From CALJIC01 sp039805565 (lineage in GTDB: Bacteria; Chloroflexota; Chloroflexia; Chloroflexales; Roseiflexaceae): a DNA stretch of 64,000 bases. How positions within the stretch are numbered: position 1 is the stretch's first letter; each line of letters starts with the position of its first letter. The stretch is from positions 1-64,000 of the forward strand of contig JBDLTZ010000124.1 of the NCBI GenBank assembly GCA_039805565.1. Direction: 5' to 3'. Under the pieces are notes generated by a model. The model did not search any database and was not told the DNA's origin. It was given only the letters and a program-made list of their open reading frames with translations. The translations under genes were made by a program, and so were the position numbers. Shown one piece after another: positions 41,484 to 50,458 of the stretch.

Positions 41484-42266
41484 ATGGCATCTGTTCGCCT
41501 GATCGACACCCACGCCCACCTCTGCGCCGCGCAGTTCGATGAAGACCGTGATGCGGCTCTCGGGCGCGCCCGTGCCGCCGGGGTCGCCCGCATCATCGAG
41601 ATCGGCTATAGTCTCGAGACGTCACGCTCCGCCGTGGCCTTCGCCGAGCGCCACCCCGATGTCTGCGCCGTGATCGGCGTGCAGCCCAACGTGCCGCAGG
41701 ACGCGGTGGGCGAGTGGCTCGACGAGCTCCGCGCCCTCGCCGCGCACCCCAGGGTCGTCGCGGTCGGCGAGATCGGCCTCGACTACCACTGGAATGTCGC
41801 TCCTGCCGCCGAGCAGGAGCGTATCTTCCGCGAGCAGCTGGCCCTCGCGCGGGAGCTCGGCCTCCCGGTGGTGATCCACAGCCGCGAGGCGCAGGCGGAC
41901 ACCCTCCGCATCCTGCGCGACACCGCCCGCGGTCAGCCTGGCGTGATGCACTCGTTCTCGGGCGGCTGGGAGTATGCCGAGGCCTGCCTCGAGGTCGGCT
42001 TCCACCTCTCGCTCAGCGGGCCGCTCACGTTTGCGAAGGCCGCCGAGCTGCACGAGGTCGCCCGGCGCGCGCCGCTGGACCGCCTGCTCATCGAGACCGA
42101 CAGCCCGTACCTCTCGCCGCACCCGCTCCGCGGCCGCCGCAATGAGCCGGCCAACGTTCGCCTGGTGGCCGAGCGCCTCGCCGCACTGCGTGGCGCCCCG
42201 CTTGAGGAGGTGGCCGGCGCCGTGTGGGAGAACGCGCTCGCGCTGTTCGCCCGGATGGACCCCTGA
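41484..42266 (+). CDS. tatD: TatD-family metal-dependent hydrolase/DNase
   Basis: 260 residues. The metal-binding residues of the family are visible: DTHAHL near the start, EIGLDYHW, VIHSREA, MHSFSGG and IETDSPYLSPHPLRGRRNEP. TatD proteins are cytoplasmic 3'-5' DNases or deacylases. Start ATG at 41484; the long frame from 40752 is antisense to the dehydrogenase and rejected. The mRNA may be leaderless. The transglutaminase gene follows after 101 bases. Confidence 0.93.
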   Translation: MASVRLIDTHAHLCAAQFDEDRDAALGRARAAGVARIIEIGYSLETSRSAVAFAERHPDVCAVIGVQPNVPQDAVGEWLDELRALAAHPRVVAVGEIGLDYHWNVAPAAEQERIFREQLALARELGLPVVIHSREAQADTLRILRDTARGQPGVMHSFSGGWEYAEACLEVGFHLSLSGPLTFAKAAELHEVARRAPLDRLLIETDSPYLSPHPLRGRRNEPANVRLVAERLAALRGAPLEEVAGAVWENALALFARMDP

Positions 42267-42323
42267 GGAGCCGACAGGCTGGCCCGCGCGAGGGCGGCTC
42301 GTCCCAGCACCACATCACGCCCG

Positions 42324-42358
42324 CCGCTCGCCGCTCGGCGCTCAGCGCTCAGCGTTTG
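42324..42358. repeat. Heptad repeat upstream of the transglutaminase gene
   Basis: CCGCTCG, CCGCTCG, GCGCTCA, GCGCTCA, GCGTTTG, a single arm ending ten bases before the ATG at 42368. Confidence 0.75.
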
Positions 42359-42367
42359 ATACCATCT

Positions 42368-44776
42368 ATGGTCGCGACAACACCCAACGAGATCACCCCC
42401 CGCCGGCTGCTGGCCCGCCTCCAGCTCGGCGCAGTCATCCCGGCGCTGCTGCTCGCCGCGCTCATGCTGTGGTGCGTTTTCCGCAGCGTCGCGGACGCCG
42501 GCTGGGCCGCTGGGCTCGATATCCTCATCCCGGTGGCCCTGCTCGGGTTGGTGGCCGGTGCGCTGTTCGCCCGCATGGGCTGGATGCCTGCCTGGCTCGC
42601 CCACCCGCTCGCGGCCGCCCTGGGCGTGACCCTGGCGGTTCAGCGCGCTGGCCCCGCGCTCGTGGCGCAGGTCGAGCGCGAGTTCGGCCCCCTCGCCGCC
42701 GAGCGCCTCGCCTCGTGGCCGGACCAGGCCACCGAAATACTGATCCGCGCGGTGATCTGGGGTCGCATCCTGGCGGCCGGCGGGCGCGGCGAGGACATCG
42801 TGCTCTTCGTGGTGGTGCTCGCGCTGCTCGCCTGGACGCTGGGCTACACGACGTCCTGGCTGCTGTTCCGCGCCCGACGCCCGTGGCTCGCCGTGGCGCT
42901 GAGCGGCGTGGTCATCCTGATCAACTACACCTTCGCTTTCCCCAAGCCAGACCTGCTGTTTTTCCTGTTCCTCGGCGCCGCGCTGCTGCTCCTGGTGCTC
43001 CAGCAGATCGCCGAGCAGCAAGACCTGTGGCGCGCGGTGCACATGGAGTTCCCCGACTTCCTACCCGCGCGCTTCGTTGCGGCCGCCGCGGTCTTCTGCG
43101 TGCTGGTGGTGCTCGGCACCGCTCTGCTCCCCGGCAACGTCTCCAGCGACGAGGCCGCCCGCGCCTGGCGCGCGATCCGCCAGCCGTTCACCGCTGCGCG
43201 CGAGGCCTGGAACGACGCCTTCAGCACGATTAACGCCCCGCCCGGCACTGGCGGCAGCTTCACGCTGCGCGGTGTGGGCGTTGGCGGCCCGCGCCAGCTC
43301 GGCGAGGACGAGGTGATGCGCGTGCGCTCCGACCGCTACGAGTACTGGCGCGCTGTGGCCTTCGACCGCTACGCCGGCCGCCAGTGGCAGAGCACGGTCG
43401 GCGAGCGCGCCCGCGCGGCACTGGGTGTGGCCACCGCCGAGCAGGCCCGCTCGCCGCTCGCCGCCGGCCAGGCGCTGAACCAGGAGGAGCTCGACGCCCG
43501 CGAGCTCGTCACGCAGACGGTGGCGCTCGTCCAGCCGCGCAACGACGGGCTGATCACCTTCGGCGGCCAGCTCAGCAGCGTCAGCCTGCCGTCGCTCGTC
43601 CAGCACGGCTATACGACCGTGGGCGGCGAGCTCGTGCCGAACTTCACCGAGACCGCCTCGGTGGTTGCCGACGTCTCGCTCGACCAGACCCGCAGCTACA
43701 CGGTGACGTCGTTCTTCTCCACGGTTGACGAGCAGAGCCTGCGCCGGGCCGGCGCCACCTACCCTGCTTGGGTGCGCGCGCCCTACCTCCAGCTCCCCGA
43801 GACCCTCCCGGCCCGCGTGCGCGAGCTGGCGCAGCAGATCGCCGTTGACTCCGGCGCCGATAACCCCTACGACAAGGCGCTGGCCGTCCAGGCCTACCTG
43901 CGGGCCCTGCCCTACGACGAGACCCGCCCGGCGCCGCCCGAGGGCCGCGACTGGGCCGACTACTTCCTGTTCGAGGGTCGGCGCGGCTACTGCGACGACT
44001 TCGCCACCGCGATGGTCGTGCTGCTGCGCGCCCAGGACGTGCCCGCCCGCTGGGTCCAGGGCTACGCCGGCGGCGTGCTTGATCCGGACGACGGCGCGTA
44101 CGTGGTGCGCGAGAACGTCGCCCACAGCTGGGTCGAGGTCTACTTCCCGGGATACGGCTGGCAGCGCTTCGAGCCCACCCCCGCGCCCTACGCGAGTGTG
44201 CCGCTGCGCCCAGCCGAGGCCGCGCCGGAAGAGGGCGCCGAGCCACGGCCGACCAGCGATCTGCCGATGAACGACCCGAACGAGCTGCGGCGCCTGGAGG
44301 AGGAGCTGCGCCAGGGCGCAGGTGGGGGTGACCTCGAGGCTGCTCGCCGCGAGCTCGAGGCCCGTAGGATGGCGGAGCGTCTCGCGCTGCTCGGCACGGT
44401 AGCCGGCGTCATCGCTGCCCTCGCGGCGCTCGCCGCCGCCGTGTGGCTTACCCTCGAGTGGCGCCTGCGCGGCCTCTCGCCGGCCCAGGCGGCCTTCGCC
44501 CGCATGGAGCGTATGGCGAGCTGGGCCGGCCTCCCGCAGCCGCCCGAGGCCACCCCCTACGAGTACGGCGAGACGCTCAAGCGCGAGCTGCGCGCCGCGC
44601 GGGCGCCGGTGGACCAGATCGTGGAGGCCTACGTGGCGGAGCAGTACGCGCCGGCTGGGCGGAGCCAGCCCGACGCTGCTCGCCTCGAGCGGTCGCTCGG
44701 GGATCTGCGCCCGTCGCTCCTCCGGCGCATCGCAGCGCGCGCCGGCGAGGTGATCCTGCCGCGCCGCAGGCCCTAG
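42368..44776 (+). CDS. TgpA-like membrane transglutaminase
   Basis: 802 residues. About six N-terminal helices (to about residue 250) are followed by an extracytoplasmic region with the transglutaminase core. The catalytic cysteine is in GYCDDFATAMVVLLRAQDVPARWVQGYAGG, the histidine in NVAHSWVEVYFPGYGW, and an aspartate/glutamate follows in QRFEPTPAP. A further helix (about 675-700) and a C-terminal DUF4129-like domain complete the TgpA/DUF3488 architecture. Partner AAA-ATPase and DUF58 genes, common next to such genes, are not seen. Start ATG at 42368; the longer frame begins in tatD. Confidence 0.88.
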   Translation: MVATTPNEITPRRLLARLQLGAVIPALLLAALMLWCVFRSVADAGWAAGLDILIPVALLGLVAGALFARMGWMPAWLAHPLAAALGVTLAVQRAGPALVAQVEREFGPLAAERLASWPDQATEILIRAVIWGRILAAGGRGEDIVLFVVVLALLAWTLGYTTSWLLFRARRPWLAVALSGVVILINYTFAFPKPDLLFFLFLGAALLLLVLQQIAEQQDLWRAVHMEFPDFLPARFVAAAAVFCVLVVLGTALLPGNVSSDEAARAWRAIRQPFTAAREAWNDAFSTINAPPGTGGSFTLRGVGVGGPRQLGEDEVMRVRSDRYEYWRAVAFDRYAGRQWQSTVGERARAALGVATAEQARSPLAAGQALNQEELDARELVTQTVALVQPRNDGLITFGGQLSSVSLPSLVQHGYTTVGGELVPNFTETASVVADVSLDQTRSYTVTSFFSTVDEQSLRRAGATYPAWVRAPYLQLPETLPARVRELAQQIAVDSGADNPYDKALAVQAYLRALPYDETRPAPPEGRDWADYFLFEGRRGYCDDFATAMVVLLRAQDVPARWVQGYAGGVLDPDDGAYVVRENVAHSWVEVYFPGYGWQRFEPTPAPYASVPLRPAEAAPEEGAEPRPTSDLPMNDPNELRRLEEELRQGAGGGDLEAARRELEARRMAERLALLGTVAGVIAALAALAAAVWLTLEWRLRGLSPAQAAFARMERMASWAGLPQPPEATPYEYGETLKRELRAARAPVDQIVEAYVAEQYAPAGRSQPDAARLERSLGDLRPSLLRRIAARAGEVILPRRRP

Positions 44777-44792
44777 CCAGGGAGCGAAATCC

Positions 44793-44821
44793 TTGCCGCG
44801 CTCCTAGGCGTCTGCTATACT
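44793..44821 (+). promoter_or_regulatory. Promoter of the cyclase gene
   Basis: TTGCCG (44793-44798), 17-base spacer, TGC-TATACT (-10 at 44816-44821). Confidence 0.75.
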
Positions 44822-44852
44822 GATCGATACCACCCCCGCAAGGAGCGCCGCC

Positions 44853-46388
44853 ATGGCCCGGATATCGCTCGAGATCAACGGCGAGGAGCAGACCTTCCGG
44901 CTCACCGAGCGAGGCTTGTACATCGGCCGCGCCCTCGAGAATGATATCGTCCTCAACAATGCCATCGTCTCGCGGCGGCACGCCGAGGTCCAGCTCCGCG
45001 GCCGCGAGGCATGGGTCAACGACCTCGGCAGCCGCAACGGCATCTCCGTCAATCGCCTGCGCGTCAAGGCGGTGCGCCTGAACGATGGCGACATCATCCA
45101 GGTCGGCCCGTTTGAGATCCGCTTCGAGGACCGCGCCGCCCAGAGCGTGGTGCTGGACGACAACCGCTACTTCCCGCTCGACGCCGAGTCGCGCGAGGTG
45201 AAGTCCGGTGAGCTGCCCGAGCTCGCCCTCGACCTCAAGGAGTTCTACCGCGTTAGCCGCCGCCTCAACAGTATCGTCGGGCTGCGCGACCTGCTCGACG
45301 CTGTGATGGAGGAGGTCCTGCGGGTGGTCCCGGCGCAGCGGGCGATCCTGATGCTGTTCAAGGGCTCCGAGCTCGTGCCGATGGTGGTCTACCCGCCCAC
45401 GCAGGGGGACGTCGTGATCAGCTCCACGATCGCCCGCCGCGCGCTCAGCGGCCACGAGGCGGTGCTCACGCGCGATGCCCGGCTGGACTTCGGCGGCTCC
45501 CAGAGTATCATCAGCGCCAACATCCGCTCGGCGATCTGCGTCCCGCTGCTCAGCGAGGGCCAGGCCATCGGCCTGATCAACGTGGACTCGCCCGGGCGCG
45601 ACCAGTTCGGCGAGCGCGAGCGCGACCTGCTGGCAGCCGTTGCCAACCAGGCGGCCATGAACATCGAGCGCGCGCGCCTTACCGAGCAGCTGCGGGCCCA
45701 GGAGCAGCAGCGCCAGCTCTTTGAGCGCTTCCTCTCGCCGAACGTCGCCCACGACGTGGCCAGCTACTTCCTGGAGCACGGCCGGCTGCGCGAGCCGCAG
45801 GAGTGCGTCGTCACGGTGCTGTTCGCGGACGTCAAGGGCTTCTCGTCGCTCTCGGAGCGCCTCTCGCCCCGCGAGGTGCAGGACCTGCTCAACGAGTACC
45901 TGCACGAGATGACCGAGGTGATCTTTCGCCACTCCGGCACCCTCGACAAATATATCGGCGATGGTATCATGGCGCTGTTCGGCGCGCCCCAGGTGGGCGA
46001 GCAGCTCGCGCCCGAGGTCTACGCCATCCGCGCGGTGGACGCCGCGCTCGGCATGATCGACGCGCATCGCCGCCTGGTGGAGAAACTTGACCCTTCCAAG
46101 GCGTTCGACTTCCGCATCGGCATCAACACCGGCCCGGTGTACGCCGGCTTCTTCGGCACCCGCCAGCGGCTGGAGTATACGGTGATCGGCGACACTGTCA
46201 ATACCGCCTCCCGCCTCGAGGGCAAGGCCGAGCTTAACTCAGTTCTGGTCTCCGAGGCCACACGCGCTGCGGTAGGCGAGGCATTCCAGATGCAGGAGAT
46301 GGGCAACTTCCAGCTTAAGGGCAAGGCCCAGCTTGTGCGAACCTACAAGGTGCTCGGCCGCGTGCGCTACGGCACCGGGATACTGTGA
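44853..46388 (+). CDS. FHA-GAF-class III adenylate/guanylate cyclase
   Basis: 511 residues. The FHA domain (about 5-95, GLYIGRALENDIVLNNAIVSRRHAEVQ ... LGSRNG) binds phosphothreonine peptides. The GAF domain is at about 130-290. The class III cyclase domain (about 315-490) has the metal aspartates in VLFADVKGFSSLSERL and in YIGDGIMALFGAP, and GDTVNTASRLEG. The product, cAMP or cGMP, cannot be decided. The FHA module suggests control by a Ser/Thr kinase such as the one at 16843. It is followed after 9 bases by ricT. Confidence 0.93.
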   Translation: MARISLEINGEEQTFRLTERGLYIGRALENDIVLNNAIVSRRHAEVQLRGREAWVNDLGSRNGISVNRLRVKAVRLNDGDIIQVGPFEIRFEDRAAQSVVLDDNRYFPLDAESREVKSGELPELALDLKEFYRVSRRLNSIVGLRDLLDAVMEEVLRVVPAQRAILMLFKGSELVPMVVYPPTQGDVVISSTIARRALSGHEAVLTRDARLDFGGSQSIISANIRSAICVPLLSEGQAIGLINVDSPGRDQFGERERDLLAAVANQAAMNIERARLTEQLRAQEQQRQLFERFLSPNVAHDVASYFLEHGRLREPQECVVTVLFADVKGFSSLSERLSPREVQDLLNEYLHEMTEVIFRHSGTLDKYIGDGIMALFGAPQVGEQLAPEVYAIRAVDAALGMIDAHRRLVEKLDPSKAFDFRIGINTGPVYAGFFGTRQRLEYTVIGDTVNTASRLEGKAELNSVLVSEATRAAVGEAFQMQEMGNFQLKGKAQLVRTYKVLGRVRYGTGIL

Positions 46389-46397
46389 GAATACACC

Positions 46398-47747
46398 ATG
46401 CCAACCGTCGTTGGGATACGCTTCAAGGACTCCGGCAAGACGTACTTCTTCGACCCCACCGGCATCGCTGAGCTTGATCAGGGCGACCACGTAATCGTCG
46501 ATACGGTGCGCGGACCTGAGCTCGCCAAGGTGGCCTACGCCCCGCGCGACATCCCTGAGGATGAGGTCGTCGGCGATCTGAAGCCGGTGCTGCGCCGCGC
46601 CGAGCCCGCCGACTTCGAGCGCATGCGGCTGCTCAACGCCCGCCACGACGAGGTGATGACGCGCTGCGCTGAGAAGATCCGCGACCACGCGCTGCCGATG
46701 CGGCTAGTCAAGGCTGAGTACAGCTTCGACGGCTCGCGGCTGACGTTCTATTTCACCGCCGAGAAGCGGGTGGACTTCCGCCTGCTGGTGCGCGACCTGG
46801 CCCGCGCCTTCCGCACCCGCATCGAGCTGCGCCAGATCGGCCCGCGTGATGAGGCCAAGCTGCTCGGCGGCATCGGCCCGTGTGGCCGGCTGCTCTGCTG
46901 CACCACCTTCCTGCCGGACTACGCCCGCGTCTCGATCAAGATGGCGAAGGACCAGGATCTGCCGCTCAACCCCACGAAGATCAGCGGGGTGTGTGGCCGG
47001 CTGCTCTGCTGCCTCTCCTACGAGCACGAGCAGTACGTCCAGGTCAAGGCATCGCTGCCGAGGAAGGGCGCCTGGGTGCAGACGCCCGACGGCCCTGGTG
47101 AGGTGGTCTCGGTGAACGTGCTGAAGGAGACGGTGATTGTCTCCCTGGCCGGCAGCGGCGTCCACGAGGAGTTCGCGCCCTCGCAGCTCGGCGAGGCCGC
47201 CGAGCGCGTGGCCGCCATGGCCCGCAGCCGCAACGAGGAGGGCATCACCCCGGCCGCGCGCTCCGATGTGCTGCGCGCCTTCGAGGAGGAGCGCCCTGCC
47301 CGCCAGGAGCGCCGCCAGGAGCGTCGTGAGAGCCGGCCGCCGAAGTCGGCCGGCGAGCGCCGCCTGCTGCGTGAGGAGATCGACAACCCGGACGTGCTCG
47401 AGGCGCTTGCGATGCTCGAGGAGGGGCTCGATGACTATGAGCCTTCCGCGGCTCCCCAGCCGCCTAGCCAGCTCCGCACGCCCTCCGGCAGAGGGGCCGC
47501 GCCTGAGCTTGACCAGCCGCCTCCGCAGCCCATACTGCCCCGGCGGCGCCCCCACGGGAGGCCGCAGGACGGGCCGCCTGACCAGAGGCCGCCGCAAGCG
47601 AGGCCGCAAGTCGCCCCTCCGCCCCGGCTCAAGATGCCCCCGTCTGACCCACGGCCTACCCCGCCGAGCCCGCCGACAGACCAGCCCGCGCGGCCCACCG
47701 CGCCTGATGCCCCGCGCCGCCGCCGCCGCCGCGGCCGCGGCGACTAG
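46398..47747 (+). CDS. ricT: PSP1/RicT-domain protein with disordered tail
   Basis: 449 residues. The N-terminal 270 residues are a PSP1 (YaaT/RicT) domain, with conserved cysteines in GGIGPCGRLLCCTTFLPDY and GVCGRLLCCLSYEHEQYV. In Bacillus, RicT with RicA and RicF forms an Fe-S complex affecting RNA maturation and phosphorelay. The last 180 residues are Arg/Pro-rich low complexity ending RRRRRRGRGD, suggesting RNA or nucleic-acid contact. RicA and RicF partners are not seen here. It starts nine bases after the cyclase stop, so the two are likely co-expressed. Confidence 0.88.
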   Translation: MPTVVGIRFKDSGKTYFFDPTGIAELDQGDHVIVDTVRGPELAKVAYAPRDIPEDEVVGDLKPVLRRAEPADFERMRLLNARHDEVMTRCAEKIRDHALPMRLVKAEYSFDGSRLTFYFTAEKRVDFRLLVRDLARAFRTRIELRQIGPRDEAKLLGGIGPCGRLLCCTTFLPDYARVSIKMAKDQDLPLNPTKISGVCGRLLCCLSYEHEQYVQVKASLPRKGAWVQTPDGPGEVVSVNVLKETVIVSLAGSGVHEEFAPSQLGEAAERVAAMARSRNEEGITPAARSDVLRAFEEERPARQERRQERRESRPPKSAGERRLLREEIDNPDVLEALAMLEEGLDDYEPSAAPQPPSQLRTPSGRGAAPELDQPPPQPILPRRRPHGRPQDGPPDQRPPQARPQVAPPPRLKMPPSDPRPTPPSPPTDQPARPTAPDAPRRRRRRGRGD

Positions 47748-47887
47748 ACCCGCGCATCCCCTATGCTCTTTTCCAGGGCGCGCCGACGCGACGTACGCCG
47801 TGGTGGAGGGCCTCGTGAGACGAGGTCCTCTGGCGCGCCTGTTGCCCCTTGACCGACGCCCAGTACTGAGGAGGCAGACCACACGCC

Positions 47888-48766
47888 ATGGACAACGTGC
47901 TCGTCGGCTGCGGCCAGATCACTTGGTCACGCACCACGCCCGAGGAACAGGTGCTCAGCGAGATCGCTGAGGCCGGCTACGCCGGCGCCCCCGCCGGCCC
48001 CCGCCCTGCCGCCACCGCCCAGGACGCCCAGGAGCTCTTCGCGCGCTTCGGGCTCCGCCCCGCCCCCGGTTACCTCGGTGCCGAGTTCTGGCGCGCCGAC
48101 CGCCGTGACCAGATCCTCGACCAGGCCCGCCAGTACGCCCGCTTCATGCGCGAGGTGGGCTGCACCGAGCTGTATGTCGCCGCCGGCGGCTTCGACTACG
48201 CCACCGCCTCCGGCAAGACCCGCCGTGAGACCTCGGGCCACGTCCGCCGTGAGGACGCCCTGAGCGACGCCGAGCTGCGCCAGTTCGCCGATACCCTCAA
48301 CCGCGTCGGTGAGATCACGCTGGCCGAGGGTGTCCGCAGCTGCTTCCACAACCACGTCGGCACCGTGATCGAGACCCGCGAGGAGACCGACGCCCTGCTG
48401 GCGCTCACCGACCCGGCGCTGGTCTTCCTCGGGCCGGACACGGGCCACCTGGCCTGGGCCGGCGACGACGTGGTGGCCTTCTGCCGCGACTACGCGCCGC
48501 GCATCCTGACGATGCACCTCAAGGACATCGACGCGGGCGTGGCTGCGCGCGGTCGCGCCGAGGAGTGGGACTATGGCACGGCCCAGCGCCACGGCATCTG
48601 GACCGAGCTCGGCCGGGGAGCGATCGACTTCCCCGCCGTCCTCGACATCCTCCGCGGCGCGGGCTTCTCTGGCTGGTTGATCGTCGAGACTGATGTCACC
48701 CAGCTTCCCAGCGCCCTCGAGAGCGCCAAGGTTAGCCGCGAGTACCTGCGCGGCCTGGGGCTGTAA
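47888..48766 (+). CDS. Sugar phosphate isomerase/epimerase (IolE-like TIM barrel)
   Basis: 292 residues, xylose-isomerase-like TIM barrel. VGCGQITW near the N-terminus, SCFHNHVGTVIETREETDAL, LGPDTGHLAWAGDD and TMHLKDIDAG carry the usual metal ligands (Glu/His/Asp). It is similar to inosose dehydratases (IolE) and sugar epimerases. Start ATG at 47888 with GAGGAGG upstream. The next gene is a Gfo/Idh/MocA oxidoreductase, a common pairing in inositol or sugar catabolism. The 140-base gap after ricT shows no clear promoter. Confidence 0.88.
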   Translation: MDNVLVGCGQITWSRTTPEEQVLSEIAEAGYAGAPAGPRPAATAQDAQELFARFGLRPAPGYLGAEFWRADRRDQILDQARQYARFMREVGCTELYVAAGGFDYATASGKTRRETSGHVRREDALSDAELRQFADTLNRVGEITLAEGVRSCFHNHVGTVIETREETDALLALTDPALVFLGPDTGHLAWAGDDVVAFCRDYAPRILTMHLKDIDAGVAARGRAEEWDYGTAQRHGIWTELGRGAIDFPAVLDILRGAGFSGWLIVETDVTQLPSALESAKVSREYLRGLGL

Positions 48767-48773
48767 GAGGTCC

Positions 48774-48857
48774 GGGCGACCCATCGCCGGGAGGCTCGGA
48801 GGGGCGACCCATCGCCGGGAGGCTTGGAGGGGCGACCCATCGCCGGGAGGCTCGGAG
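48774..48857. repeat. Three tandem 28-bp repeats
   Basis: Units at 48774-48801, 48802-48829 and 48830-48857 begin GGGCGACCCATCGCCGGGAG; the middle copy has one change (CTTGG for CTCGG). Each contains a small palindrome (GGCGACCCATCGCC). A CGGAGGGG/CCCCTCCG hairpin follows at once (48854-48873). Confidence 0.9.
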
Positions 48858-48894
48858 GGGGGCAGCCCCTCCGAAGAACACTACTCCATTACTC

Positions 48895-48913
48895 TTTGGG
48901 GGCCGCAGGCCCC
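48895..48913. repeat. Spacer element copy 2, TTTGGGGGCCGCAGGCCCC
   Basis: Identical over 19 bases to 26287-26305, and lies about 25 bases before the oxidoreductase ATG. Confidence 0.7.
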
Positions 48914-48938
48914 CTCACCCTCATCGAGGAGTACAACG

Positions 48939-49982
48939 ATGTACCGCGTAGGAATCATCGGCTGCGGCAAGCCCTGGAAGTCCGAGGGTGCCACCGGCTT
49001 CGGCATGTCCCACCAGCACGCCGAGGGCTACAAGGCCTCGCCCGACTGCCGCATCGTCGCGCTGGCAGATATTAGCGAGGAGAACGCCCGCGCCTTCCAG
49101 GAGCGCCACGGCGGTGACGCGATCTACCAGGACTACCGCGAGATGCTGGCCCAGGAGAAGCTCGACATCGTCAGCATCAGCACATGGCCCCACCTGCACG
49201 CACCGATGGTGCTGGCGTGCGCCGAGGCCGGCGTCAAGGCCGTCCACTGCGAGAAGCCCATGGCCCTCACCTACGGCGACTCGCTCGCCATGGTCGAGGC
49301 CTGCGAGCGGGCCGGCATCCAGCTGACCTTCAACCACCAGCGTCGATTCGGTACCCCCTTCCGGCAGGCGAAGGCGCTGCTCCAGGAGGGGGCGATCGGG
49401 ACGCTTGAGCGCATCGACGCTACCACCGGCAACCTGTTCGACTGGGGCACGCACTGGTTCGACATGCTGCTCTTCCTCAACGAAGAGACCCCGGTCGAGT
49501 GGGTGATCGGCCAGGTGGACCTGCGTGGGAGCCACCGTGTCTTCGGCGCCCCCGTCGAGGGCCAGGGCCTCAGCCACTTCAAGTTCCGTAACGGCGTCCA
49601 CGCCCTGCTCATGACTGGCAACAACGCGCCCCACCCGCTGATCATCCGGCTCAGCGGCAGCGAGGGCACGATCGAGCTCGGCCACAGCAACGAGGCGGTG
49701 CTGCGCGTCTGGGGCAAGGGGCAGAGCGGCTGGGAGACCGTGCCCACCGACGAGAACCTGCACGGCGGCGAGTGCGTCAAGCGCGGCGTGCTCGACCTGG
49801 TGGACGCGCTCAAGACCGGCCGCGAGCCCGAGCTCTCCGGCCGTCGCGCCCTGCGTGCCACCGAGCTGATCTTCGCCACCTACGAGTCCAGCCGCCGCCG
49901 CGCGCGCGTTGACCTGCCGCTCGACGTGAGCGACTCGCCGCTCCAGGCACTTATGGAAGCGGCTGGCGTCACGCCCGCCTAG
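48939..49982 (+). CDS. Gfo/Idh/MocA-family oxidoreductase
   Basis: 347 residues. The N-terminal Rossmann fold (YRVGIIGCGKPWKSEGATGFGMSHQHAEGY) contains an insert after GCGK. The family signature EKPMAL is in AVHCEKPMALTYGDSL (catalytic lysine). A substrate-side motif is GNLFDWGTHWFDMLLFLN. Such enzymes oxidise sugars, inositols or amino sugars with NAD(P). Start ATG at 48939 with GAGGAG upstream. It is separated from the IolE-like gene by 172 bases of repeats but points the same way. Confidence 0.9.
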   Translation: MYRVGIIGCGKPWKSEGATGFGMSHQHAEGYKASPDCRIVALADISEENARAFQERHGGDAIYQDYREMLAQEKLDIVSISTWPHLHAPMVLACAEAGVKAVHCEKPMALTYGDSLAMVEACERAGIQLTFNHQRRFGTPFRQAKALLQEGAIGTLERIDATTGNLFDWGTHWFDMLLFLNEETPVEWVIGQVDLRGSHRVFGAPVEGQGLSHFKFRNGVHALLMTGNNAPHPLIIRLSGSEGTIELGHSNEAVLRVWGKGQSGWETVPTDENLHGGECVKRGVLDLVDALKTGREPELSGRRALRATELIFATYESSRRRARVDLPLDVSDSPLQALMEAAGVTPA

Positions 49983-50029
49983 CCCGATAGGACGGGCCCC
50001 ATGGCGCTGCCCTGGGGCCCAACCTGCCC

Positions 50030-50366
50030 GCCCCATGCCCGGCCCTTGCCGTCCCGCTGCTCGCGGGCGATGAGCTCATCGGCGCGATGGGCGTCGCGCG
50101 GGTTGGCTCGACTACGCGCGTCACGGACGACGACGCCGCGTTGCTGGACCTCTGGCCCCGGCTCGGTGGAGGCGGCTGAGCGCCTGCGGGAGACCCGGCG
50201 ACTACCGGTCGCGGTCGAGGACGTGCAGGTGCAGGTCACGGCGAGCCTGGGCGTATCCGGCGGGCTTCCTCAGCCCGGTGAGCGTCTCGAGGCGCTGCTG
50301 GATCTGGCCGACCAGGCGCTCTACCAGGCGAAGCGCGGCGGCCGCAACCGCGCGCACGCGCTGTGA
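50030..50366 (+). pseudogene. Decayed GAF-GGDEF (diguanylate cyclase) gene
   Basis: Two fragments in different frames. From 50042 one frame reads ALAVPLLAGDELIGAMGVARVGS and continues TTRVTDDDAALLDLW, the end of a GAF domain, and stops at about 50179. A second frame (to 50366) reads AERLRETRRLPVAV ... VTASLGVSGG ... LLDLADQALYQAKRGGRNRAHAL, the C-terminal end of a GGDEF domain. The GGDEF active-site half between them is gone. This is an internal deletion plus frameshift of a former signalling gene. The 476-base gap between neighbours holds nothing else except a -10-like TACAAT at 50380. Confidence 0.8.
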
Positions 50367-50379
50367 GCTGGGCCGGTGG

Positions 50380-50385
50380 TACAAT
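50380..50385 (+). promoter_or_regulatory. Possible -10 of the 143-residue hypothetical gene
   Basis: TACAAT about 75 bases before the ATG; the -35 is unclear. Confidence 0.35.
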
Positions 50386-50458
50386 TGATGCCATACGTGA
50401 CACGAGTGGGGCGCCGGCGAGTGTGCTGGCGGCGGCGCGTCTCTGAGGGGAGCAGAGG

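Noticed and set aside
41845..43235. Long overlapping frames on both strands around tatD and the transglutaminase gene
   Set aside because: Arg/Pro/Ala-rich shadows without motifs; the annotated genes have complete catalytic residues.
46704..47882. 392-codon minus-strand open frame opposite ricT
   Set aside because: Low-complexity antisense frame; the plus strand has the conserved RicT cysteines.
48774..48857. CRISPR array
   Set aside because: The three 28-bp units are directly tandem with no spacers and no cas genes.
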